Assembly (NCBI GenBank): GCA_030063045.1
Contig: JAQSEB010000008.1
Span: 2,046,001-2,110,000 of the forward strand
Source of the DNA: Pratylenchus scribneri
Taxonomy: Eukaryota; Nematoda; Chromadorea; Rhabditida; Pratylenchidae
DNA length: 64,000 bases
Direction: 5' to 3'
In this document: piece by piece, positions 38,354 to 48,400 of the stretch
Layout: each line of letters opens with the position of its first letter
How positions within the stretch are numbered: the stretch's first letter is position 1
Notes under the pieces: generated by a model
What the model was told of the DNA's origin: nothing
What the model saw: only the letters and a program-made list of their open reading frames with translations
Database searches by the model: none
Translations under genes and position numbers: made by a program

Positions 38354-38787
38354 ATGAATTCTCTTCCTATTCCCTTTAGTCTCATTTTCCTATTTTTCCT
38401 CTCCACCCAAATCCATTTAGCCGAAATGGCCGTTGGTCGAGCGTTGGTCAAGGCTGGCAATGATTTCACTTATGAAAATGTGCCAGGCAAAATTTTGGTA
38501 ATGCGGACAACGAAGGCACACAAAGACCCACAATATTTGTGGGCCGGCAACGGCGGGAATGGGGGAGAAGGATGGACTACGGATGGGGTTTCGAATTAAT
38601 TTAAAATTGAATATTTCGACGATAATTGCAGAAAAACAAAATTGGGAATGCAAATTTGGTCTGGGAAAGTGGACTTTTAACCATCAAAAATTTCACTGCC
38701 GATGATGTTGGCAATTACTCTTTCCCGTTGGAGGAAGCGAGGCCCGGATTGGCAAAAACATTGATTATTGTGGAATTGGATGAATAA
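38354..38787 (+). CDS. small secreted protein with Ig-like C-terminal signature
   Basis: Two exons. ATG 38354 begins a clear signal peptide (SLIFLFFLSTQIHLA). The mature part starts EMAVGRALVKAGNDFTYENV and reaches TTDG, a donor GGG|gtttcg near 38588, then KNKIGNANLVWESGLLTIKN and FTADDVGNYSFPLEEA, ending VELDE at 38787. The L-x-I-x-N-x-x-x-x-D-x-G-x-Y pattern is that of an Ig-fold F strand, but the usual cysteine pair is missing, as in many short nematode secreted Ig-like proteins. It is about 125 residues and probably extracellular; function unknown. Confidence 0.7.
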
Positions 38788-39055
38788 TAATGAAATGAAT
38801 GTTCCCTTTTTAAAAATATTAATTTTCATTTTGTTTTCATTTATTTGACACGAAAAAAAAAGATCGGAATGGAATTGGGAGGTGGGAAAAAATTTAATAA
38901 ATTTGAGAATTCATTAACAATTTGGGATTTATCTGTGAAAGACAAAAAATAATAATGAATAAAACAGGAAGTTTGACTTAAATATAGAATCGAGGAGGAA
39001 ATGCACAAATAAATAATCAAATAAGTAAATTGATCATCCTTCCCTCATTATTCAT
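38788..39055. other. short convergent intergenic region
   Basis: About 270 bases between converging genes, with several AATAAA signals. Nothing else seen. Confidence 0.5.
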
Positions 39056-41229
39056 TCATTCAGCATTGCTCAAATTCCTCAAAAACATGCCATCACCCAT
39101 TTCGTTGCCATCTTCGTTCGTTTGGAATTCACTTTCAAGGCCAAAACCAAAATCGAAATCCGCCTCCTCATCATAGTCGTCCATCATCATTCCACTGCTA
39201 TGGCCAGCTTCAATTTCGATTAGTTTTCCGAATCTAAATTATCAAATTAATTTTAAAAAAGAATTAGGAAAATTTACTTGTCATAATTGGCAAATTTATT
39301 GGCCGCATCCTGTTCACCAGCATAATTGATGGCCGAAAATTGAGATGACAATTGAACACTCGGTTGTGGTGGTTCATTGTTGAAATCATGCGGAATACCG
39401 GATAATTCCATCGAATTTTGTTGCTGAATTTTTGAGTAAAAGAATTATTCCCCAAAATATTAATTTACCATTGCATTTGAAGAAGACGGTTTATTTGCTT
39501 GATTCCGCATCCGAATTGCTTCACGAATCAATCTCTCTTGATTAAATTTGATATGTTCATCAATGTTCGAATCAATTCCGGCATCCCCAACCCTCATTCC
39601 GCTCGTTGACCATTTCTTCTTTTTCTTTCCATCCATTTTCCCCCAGGTTGAATTGCTGCTAATCGTCGTTTGATTTGAATTGCATTGGCGGTGTTCTTTC
39701 TCCATTCGAGATTGGCTCAATTTGGCGATGAATTCCTCTCCACTTTGGTATCCTTCCTCCGATCCTTCAATCAGTTCATAATGCACTGAACCATCCGCAC
39801 CCTGCTGAACTGATTCTGATGAGGCCGCCTGAATACAAAATTAATTAAAATTTTATAAAAATTGATGGTTCAAAACCGGTTGAACATTGCCAACTCCAAA
39901 ACGTGCTGCCAGTCCTTTGCATTCACGTTTCAGTTCTAATTCCTTCAATGCTTCTTCATTTGGCTGATAACTCTTCTTCTTTGGCCGCCCTGGCTTCCTT
40001 TTTTCTGCCGATTTTCCAATTATTTTTTCGGCCACTTTTTTGTATAGTTTATTCGTGGTGGCCAGCGGAATATATCTCGGAGTTTGGCGTTTATTCCTGT
40101 TTGAAGTGCGCAGTTTGCCCTGTTCTTCTCCTCCCTCTTCTTTTGCTTTGTCTTCTTTGTCCGCCCGAATGAAGGCAGTGCGAATATTGCTTTCGAGCCG
40201 CACAGTTTGATCATGCGAAATTGGGTCGGCCAAACCTTCACGAAGCACTTTTGATTCCCAATTATTGCTATTTGCCGCCAACAATTGCTGTTCACTGCCA
40301 TTTAATATTAAATGCGATTTCTGAATCAAAATCAATTGACACGGTTGCCACAAAAATATTGGTACCAAAGCTGCCGCCGTGTTTTCGCACAAATCAAATT
40401 GTTTTCGAATATTTTGTTTTTGCACAGGGCTTTCCGCTGCATCAAATTTCAGCTCACCAGTTCGAATTTTTTCTTGGATGCTATAAAAATATTTTTGTGA
40501 AAAAAATGTACAAAATAACTTACACTTCACGAACAGATTTTAGGAAGTTTGGCGCATTTTGGGAAGTAGAAGCCAATGAGCGCATTTCAATTTGGGACTA
40601 ATAATTTTGCAAAAATATTTTTTGATAAATTAAAAAATTTAAATTAACCATTGAAGAAGAAATCGCTTGAACCGATGAATAATTGTTGGTGGGATCCGAT
40701 GTGCTCGACCGAACTGCGCATTCAATTGACTTCTTAAATGAAAAAAAAAACAATTTGTTCATTTTATTTTAACTCAAAATAACCATTTTTGTCGAATAAT
40801 TCCGCTGTCTGGCTGGGAGATATGAAGAAATTTTGACAAAATTCTCAACCTATTTAAAATGTAAATTATTAAATTAATATTTTCATTAAAACAAACGTCA
40901 ATTAGTCGACCATTTTTATTTGGTAGAAACAGTTTTGGGTATAAAAAGCGCAGATCCTCGTCCAGCAAATGAAGATTCGGCAAAGGTTTAACACCGTTTT
41001 GCATTTGTTCCATTGTCCTTTTTGTCCAGAACACTTCCAAGGGCAAAACATTCATCGGAAAATAACATTTCTGCAAAACTACATATTTCATTTATAGAAT
41101 AATAAATTTTACCTTCGTTGGTTGAAGTGGACAGCGCCACAAAATTCTTTCGTATTTCTCTCCATTTTCTTCGAAAAATCCCAACTCCAATGTTTCGAGT
41201 CCAGTCTTGCAAATTGGACATGTTTGCAT
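39056..41229 (-). CDS. zinc-ribbon and AT-hook nuclear protein
   Basis: The best first exon starts at ATG 41229: MQTCPICKTGLETLELGFFE...RCPLQPTK, spliced to KCYFPMNVLPLEVFWTKR. This gives a C-x2-C...C...C-Y-F-P zinc-ribbon resembling the N-terminal ribbon of USPL1-like proteins. Then LPNLHLLDEDLRFLYPKLFL, ENFVKISSYLPARQRNYSTK, and a long exon (40480-39875) with VQKQNIRKQFDLCENTAAAL and an AT-hook KRKPGRPKKK (about 39990). Later exons are Ser/Gln-rich and acidic (GMMMDDYDEEADFDFGFG), ending MFLRNLSNAE at 39056. The ribbon plus AT-hook imply a nuclear chromatin-associated role; no enzyme domain is visible. An overlapping frame starting at 41221 is a shadow that loses the cysteines. Confidence 0.65.
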
Positions 41230-42537
41230 TGTATTGATGTATTCATTTTCCTAAAAAAATATAAAACTATTCCATTTAATGATTTACCCTATCCTAATTG
41301 ACCTCAATTTTGGCAAAAAAATGCAAATAATGGTCAAATTTTATTTATCCTTACTTCGTTTTGAGCGTCTCCCCCTCTGAGGGAAACAAAAAGTGCGCTC
41401 GTCAAATTGTTTAACAACTGTGTCTGCCTCAGGCGGTTCTGATAATAAAATTTGTTAATTTTAGACCAAATGGTCGAACTCATCATCGGGGGACGCTTCA
41501 ATGCAATCATTCGATTGATTGGTTTTGGTTTACCCTTTTATCAATCAGATATCCCTGATCTTTTAATTTTTATCTTTCGCCTTTGGGTAATTTTTATTTG
41601 TTATAAAAGTTAAAAGCAAACCTCTTCCTTTAGGTTTTGCATCATGGCGATTTATCTTGTTTTTGTTGATGATTGATATTTTGAAAAACAATAATGTAAA
41701 AATCTAAAAATTTTTAAATGAATTATTGAGTGTAGGTAGCTGGTAGTGTGGAGGGGAAGAAAAGGAGTCGAAGGAAAGATTGGATGAATGAAATGAGGGG
41801 AAGGAAACGTGGGAAAATGGTAGTCGGCCTGAAAATATTATCCTAGGCCCTCTATGGTGTTAGAACACCTTTGTTTTTTGATAAGCTTATGTTATGTTAA
41901 GCCTATTTCTTCGCAAACAATATGGGGGTTCGCTTAAAATGTTTAAGCTTTAAAATATTAACTAATTTTGGTTTAGATTGTTCATGTGCCGTGCGTTTAC
42001 AATTGTTTGAACTAACTTTATTGATTAGATATTAAATATGATGTCGGTTATAGATATATGAATGAATGAATGCGAGGTAAAAATATGCTGTTGTATGTAA
42101 AACAACCAGACTCGGCACTCAGGCTAAGTGCTTTATTTTTCCTAAAGCGAAAATGGAAACAAATCAAAGTTTTATTAAGCCATAATTAGGCAATTTTTCA
42201 GCTTCAAAAAACAAGCTAACTTCGAGTCTTCATAGAGTGTCTCTCCTCCCACTTTTCAAACACCAATTTATAATTTTTAATTCAATCATCGATAAAAAAA
42301 AAGACATTTACAAGAAATAATATTTATTTCATGAATTGAGAAAACATTAGAAAAATACATATACAATACAATATGATTATGGAAAAATATTACAATAACG
42401 ACAAGGTGAATATGGGGGAAAACAACAAGCGCAATGGGTGGATGGTATTCAGGACAAAATAATACAATGTGAATGGGAAAGGGGGAATATCACGATTCGT
42501 TGGCATCACATCTTCATTTCTGGGATTTGGCGCTGGC
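41230..42537. other. intergenic, AT-rich
   Basis: About 1.3 kb between the zinc-ribbon gene's start and the kinase gene's stop. Mostly AT-rich, with no coherent open frame or RNA gene. Confidence 0.5.
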
Positions 42538-43807
42538 TCAGCTCCTGTTTGTCCTGCTGCTCCAATCGTAGGGTTGTTCCAGCGTGCAGTTGCATCTCTT
42601 CGCCACTCTTTTGACCATATTGCGCATCCAGTCGTAGTCCAAATTGTCCACGTAGTGTTGTTTTTGAAGATATTCGCAGATCCGCTGGAGCTCCACTTCC
42701 TGAAAAAAATTAAAATTGAAAAATAAATTAATTGCAAAAATTTCACCAACCTTTTCATTGAAAAGCCGGGTCGGATCCTCCATCGCTCTCTTCTTCATCT
42801 TCTCCACTTCTTTCCTGTCGTCCAATTCGTGCCAGGGGAGCCGCTCCGCCTTGATCATGTCCGCGATCATGTACAGCCAGCTTTCGCAGTCGTCCTTCCG
42901 GCCTAGCTCCTCTTGGTTGTGCGTGGCGATTGGCGAAAAGCGGACCGTGCCTTTGAACTTGGTTTTCTGCCTCGGCGTCAGGATGGCCCCATTGTTGTCC
43001 AAGAAACGTCGTGCAATGCCAAAATCGACCTGGAAAATTGAAAGAAAATTAATTTTGATTAAAAAAGTCGTAAATAAATAAACCAACCATGTAGATCCTG
43101 TGCCAATTCTGCGTCCGCGGTAGGCCAATGACAAAGTTCGCCGGTTTGATGTCCTGTGAATTTTAAAAATTAGATTTTAAAGATGAAATAAAATAAACAT
43201 ACCCTGTGGATGTAGCCCATTTCGTGCAGACTTTTGATCGCTCCCAACGCTTCTATTGCACAGTAGAGGCCGGTATTTTTGCTGAAAAAGAAAAGAAATT
43301 ATATACACCGAACTTTTAATATTTAAAATCACCTGAACACCCTGTTTGGTTGACTCCTTTTGATGTCGGCCAGTGACTCGCCCAGAAGAGACATGACGAT
43401 GAACATGCTGCGCCGCCCAGTGCATTGGTCGTAGAAAGCCGGGAAATATCTTTGCCATGCAACGTCATTGGCTGCCTTTCTTAGAACCTGCCAAAAAAAA
43501 CATTTGTATTTTCTTTAATCTCTCCCAAACCCAATCATTTACCTGCGTTTCCATGAAGAGCTTGTAGTGATCTCGATTGGGCTCCCGCTCTTCGTTCTTG
43601 AGTGCATAATGTCGTCCGTTGTCGGCTGCTTCGACCCTGTACACTGCTCCATATCCGCCCCCAGCAATCTTGTTGATGATGATGAACGTATGGCCAGTGT
43701 CCCTGAAAATTTGGTGAAATTAGATTGACTGAAAACAATTAAAAGTAAACTGACCCTGTTAGTCTGTGTCCTGTTTCATACTCGTTCCTTTGTGACGTTG
43801 TTGACAT
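42538..43807 (-). CDS. CK1/TTBK-type protein kinase, nematode-expanded group
   Basis: Six exons read leftwards from ATG 43807 (MSTTSQRNEYETGHRLTG). Kinase landmarks: GGGYGAVY glycine loop, HYALKNE lysine, MSLLGESLADI hinge region, ALGAIKSLHEMGYIHRDIKP followed by ANFVIG, VDFGIARRFLDNNGAILT (DFG), KGTVRFSPIATHNQEELGRK (CK1-family activation segment lacking APE), DDCESWLYMIADM and WHELDDRKEV, ending LEQPYDWSSRTNRS at 42538. The length of about 340 residues is a bare kinase domain. Many such kinases in Caenorhabditis are sperm-enriched. It is divergent from the tyrosine phosphatase, with starts only 307 bases apart across a mirrored promoter. Confidence 0.92.
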
Positions 43808-43843
43808 TGGGTTGAGTTGATTTGTCGTCGTTGTTATTATGGG

Positions 43844-44085
43844 TTGATGAGCTGCTGGTTCGTAGTCGTAGTTTAGCAGAAGAATTTGCCTGCTTTTATA
43901 TGAATTTTTCACGGGACTTTATGGTAACAGTAATTTACATCTAACTCTTAATTGTAGAAAAATCAATATTTTTATACTGTATTGTATATTTCACACTGTT
44001 TATGTAGACTGTCCCGTGAAGAATCTCATATAAAAGCAGACAAATTCTTCTGCTAAACTACGACTACGAACCAACAGCTCATCAA
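43844..44085. promoter_or_regulatory. palindromic bidirectional promoter
   Basis: Left arm 43844-43917 and right arm 44011-44085 are reverse complements with about three substitutions and a short indel, around a 93-base AT-rich spacer. Each arm reads outward TATAAAAGCAG then AAATTCTTCTGCTAAACTAC and GACTACGAACCA to CTCATCAA. The TATAAAAG boxes are at 43893-43900 (minus) and 44029-44036 (plus). The kinase ATG follows its arm by 36 bases and the phosphatase ATG by 29, so the arms cover core promoter and most of both leaders. Confidence 0.85.
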
Positions 44086-44114
44086 ACTACTCAACACCAA
44101 TACAAGCAACGGAG

Positions 44115-44681
44115 ATGAAGAGCAACGAACGACGAACAATGCAGCCGGCGAAGAATGCACCTCAACAACGACCACAGCAACAGGTAAAAATTTCATGAAT
44201 AAAACCATCCTACCTTTATTAATGCATCCCTTATTTTCAGCGCAATGCACGATACGAGGCAGACGCAGAACGAGCAGCAGCAAGGAAGGCTTCAGTGTTA
44301 AACGTTCGGCCGCAACAAGGAGGAGATGCACCACAAACACGTCAAGCAAGATTCCAGTTCCCTGCTCAACCAAATCAAAGCCGAGAAAGCATTGCACCAG
44401 CGGCCAACCAGAATCCAGTTCAACAGTGGTTCCACGTGTTCGTCAAGCAAGGAGGCTGCAGGCGCGTCCGGCAACGATTCGTCAACGACCTGTGCAACTA
44501 CAAGGTAGATGGAGCAACTAAGGCCTTTGATGATGAGAACAACGCCGAATTCAACCGCTACTCGGATGTGCCACTGCTCGACAACACGCGGATAAAATTG
44601 CGTCAAGGCCCTGGAGGTAGTTTAACCAATTTGAATTTCATTCTATTAATTTTGTTATTTTTTAGGAAGTGACTACATCCA
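44115..44681 (+). pseudogene. protein-tyrosine phosphatase, 5' part before the transposon insertion
   Basis: ATG 44115 (MKSNERRTMQPAKNAPQQ) and a first intron (CAG|gtaaaa to tttcag, about 44189-44240) lead to a Gln/Ala/Arg-rich segment, then the start of a nematode PTP domain: NPVQQWFHVFVKQGGCRRVR, NDLCNYKVDGATKAFDDENN and EFNRYSDVPLLDNTRIKL, the NRYxDVP motif. After a second intron the frame reads GSDYI and stops being PTP at 44681, where a nested transposon begins. The missing middle resumes at 52694. The enzyme would dephosphorylate phosphotyrosine. Relatives in Caenorhabditis are often made in sperm. All other motifs look intact, so the break is recent. Confidence 0.85.
44673..44681. repeat. 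target-site duplication, left copy (CTACATCCA)
   Basis: Nine bases of phosphatase coding sequence repeated at 52685-52693 on the other side of the foldback element. Confidence 0.88.
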
Positions 44682-44933
44682 GGTAAACGTGAAGAATTGG
44701 GGTCCCAAAAAAATTTTTTTTTAATTTTTCAAAAATTGCTATATGGGGGTTATTTGAAGTGCTGAGCACGAATCTGACATCCATTTTGCCATATCTGACC
44801 ATCTTGGTAAGATATTGCCGACTTTTACCAAGAAAAAGGGAAGGGGGGATCAAGGGCATTTTAGGCAAAAATTTTTATATGGTCAATATATAGCTCAATC
44901 AACGCAGCTCAGTGAGCTGAATCTAATGGTACC

Positions 44934-45421
44934 TGTCGGCTGGATGGACAAGGTGGAGCAATGCTCCCGCTGGTTTTTTCCCTGGTTCAGACGGTCTCCC
45001 AGAAAACAAAAATAAAATTTATCCGATGTTAAAAATGACGGTCGAATGGAAATGGGGAACAGTCGAATGATGTTAAGAACCGTCCTTTGACGGTCAAATG
45101 ATGTTAGGAGCCGTGAAAATAGGTGAAATGGGGGAAGGCTTAAATAGGCCCACAAAAGGGGCGTACAAACTGAGTGGCTTGGGAGAGGATATGAAGTGGC
45201 CAAAGGCCAATGAAATGGAATGTGAGGGTAAAAAACAAAGTTGGATGGGACAAAATCGATTGGATGGTGGATGGAAAGAAAAATAGGTTAAATAAATGTG
45301 GAAATGAAGGGTCAAAAACCCAAGAAAAGTTGGAATGGGGTAGGGGGTAATTTATGCATAAAAATCAGCATAATCAAAAAAAAAATCCATCAAATTTGTT
45401 CGTCGACGAATTGCGGCGACA
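44934..45421 (-). repeat. 3' LTR of the retroelement (488 bases)
   Basis: Same length and apparently the same sequence as the 5' LTR. The polyprotein frame ends 32 bases inside it, at 45390. Confidence 0.93.
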
Positions 45422-48400
45422 TTCCCCTCTCCAGGGTTGAGGACGATGATGGGCATTCACGGGTTGAAGCGAAGACGGTAGACCGGCTGGAGAAGCGGCT
45501 CATAGCCATCTCATTGGTTCGGGGTTGATAGGTTCGACGGTGACGGTTCTGCCACCAATGGCAACAGTAGGCAACGGTTGTGCCAAAGGCCCAACCACAG
45601 AAGACGATCAAGGCCACGAAGAGAAGGCCCATCAAGAAGGCTCCAATGAACACCGCATAGAGAGGGATTGGGAAATCGAGTTGGGAAAAGGCCACCACTG
45701 TTGCGGCAATTTGTGAAAGCCTGTCAGCCGGAAAGGATGGCTGAGCAGGACCGTCGGCCAAAGGAGACGGTTCTGGGAACGGGGAAACGGCTCGAACTAG
45801 GGGGAGAACGGTGGCCACTGCGGCCATCCTGGCCAGACCATCGACACCATTTTGATGAAGCAGCAGCTGGACCATGAGACGGTAGGCACGGTAAGCCGGG
45901 GAAAATTTGACGAAAAGGTAGAGTGCAATGAGACCGAAAATGAGGGCGACTGCAAAGACGGCGAAAAAGGGGAGTTTCGCCCAAAGACGGTAGACGGCAA
46001 AGGGATCAAAGCCCAAGTCGAAGGGCCAGTCCCACTGATCATCAGGAGCCTCCAAGGTTTCGGAAGTCCTCACTTGATGGCCAAATTGCTTCTTCAGGGG
46101 AATGTAGTGCAGAGTTGCTGAGAGGTTGAAGTTTGTCTCGCCTGCAGGGCAATCGACGGTGCAGACCGTCTCCACCAAGGAGTGGTCGAAGGGGAGAATG
46201 ATGCTTTTCTCCGTTCCGTTGGTCGAGCACTGAGTTGCAAAGAGAGTTCCATCGTTACACTCCACTTTGGCCAAAGCACTGCCCCAATCTGTCTGGCATC
46301 GGTACCGGAATTGGGCTCCAGTCGCACATTTGTAGCACCCGACGAGGCTGATTGGTTCGATGGTGCACTTTGAATCACGGAATTCAAGGATGAGTCGCAA
46401 TCCTTTGATTTGGATGTGCAATTGAATGGGACTGTAGGGGTGTTCAGCATAGATGGCCGGGCCTTGATTGAGTAAACGGACTCGGGCGACGGTCAACGGC
46501 AGTCTAGCCATGGGATTTTCCATAATCCCTTCCAAATCCGCATCTTGGCAATGACAAGTGATCAGTCCTTTATCATGGTCCGGCACGCAACTTTTGCAAG
46601 CATCCACCGCAATGGTGCAATTGAATCGACGGGCACTGTCCTCATCGGCACAATGCAATGCCTCAGGGAGATGGTCCACCAAGGCCACCGACCTTCCATC
46701 GGTCAGGAATTTCGAGCCAAGAATGGGGGAAGGGGGAATAGAGAAAGCCAGAGGGGTGATGGTGACATTTCCCCATGTTGTGGTCAGTCCTGGGTGCAGA
46801 ATGAGCTCCTGTTGGATTGTTTTGCCACCACTCAATTCCAGAGTGAAGACCACTTTGATTTGGACGTCCCAAGATGGACAGCTGAGCACTTCATAAGGTC
46901 GACGGCTCATGGTTTGGGCATAGTAGCGGTAGAATAGGCAGGCGGCAGCAGGGAGGCCGCATTGATTGTGCCAAAAGCTGGAGCTGTCCAAGCAGAAACT
47001 GTGTCCTGGCCAGGCATTGGCCTCCTTGAGCTCGGGGACCATCGTATCCGATTTCACTTGATCGCAATAGGTGTCGCGGCAGGATCCAGCTCTGGGGCAT
47101 CGTTTGATGGCCATGGTCCGCATATGGTAAGAACGCAGCCAGGCCTCCGATTTCTGCAGGTATTCCATTTGAAGGGATTGGAAAGTGACGGTCAATTGTC
47201 CCAGTGCCATTCCATGTTCGTCCTTCAGCAAAAGGGATGAAGACTGACCAGCTGGCAAAAGGGTCAGGGTGGAAGCCGATTGGATTGTACAGATCAGTCC
47301 GGTTTGGCCTCGAATGCAACTTTCCGAGTGTGTGACAACGGCCACTGTTTGGGATCCGGGTTCGACTGGAGGAACGGTCCGGTAAAGGCAGAGCAAGACG
47401 ATCAGGGGAATGAGTGGTTTGGGACGGATGGACCACAATTCTTGAGCCGCATTCCGGGCTTTCTTTCGGGCATTAGTGACATTCCGCTTGACTGCTCGCA
47501 TGCCCATCCTCAGTTTCGGTTCCATTTCGCGGGGATTTGCATTGGGAATTTGTCGGTCGGTTAGCCGGTTGAAAAGAGCAAGCGGCCAGGCAAAAAGGTA
47601 TGAGAAGATGCGGTAGAGCAATCCGGCTCCAAGCCGAACGCGTACGAAGATTGACCAGACAGTTCCCAGCAAGTAGAGAAGACAGGCCATGCCACTGCCG
47701 ATGAGGGTCATGGCCCATTGAGGGCTGCAACTGGGATTGGCGACGATATCCCAACAAAAGCGGCAATCGATGAGGCGGCATTCGTCCACGGCAGGACATT
47801 GGGTGCTAACGGCAAATACGCGTTCGGAATCGTGCCAAAAACGGCCGGCACAGGTATAATCATTGACGAGGATTTCCTGAGGCAATTCATAAGTGTAGTG
47901 GGATTTGGGGGAAGAGACGAGGCAGTCGCCCATGCAGCACACTTCGGTTTTGTGTATTTCTTCGGGGACTTCGACAGTCACCCCGGTTTGAATGCATTTG
48001 AGACCGCATTCGGTGCAGTTGAATGGGGGATTTGGGGAAGTGGAGGCCACAATGGTCAGGAGAAGGCACAGCAAGAGAGCAGCCATGAAAGTGACCTTGG
48101 CACTGATTCGCAAGGCAGGTTGAGAGGGCGAGGACGATCCCATCTCTTTGTCCGGAGGTTCAACATCGGCCACGGGTGGGGCCAGTTTTTCAGGGAAGGG
48201 GAAAATCGGTTCAGTTGAGGGTGGGCACAATTCGAGCAGCAGTGGTTGATCCAAAGGCATTACCTCTGGGATATCCGGCGGTTTGGGTTCAATCAGTTGA
48301 TCAACAGGGTTTTGCGCGATGTGAGCAGTCCGAAGGTTTGGCTGGCTTCCCACTCTAGAGGGGAATTCTAGAGGGACCATTGCTGTCTTCACTCTCGGAA

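Noticed and set aside
45094..45315. Minus-strand open frame (FHIYLTYFSFHPPSNRFCPI) occurring twice, also at 51986-52207
   Set aside because: It lies wholly inside the two LTRs and has no initiating context or homology; duplication only reflects the LTR pair.
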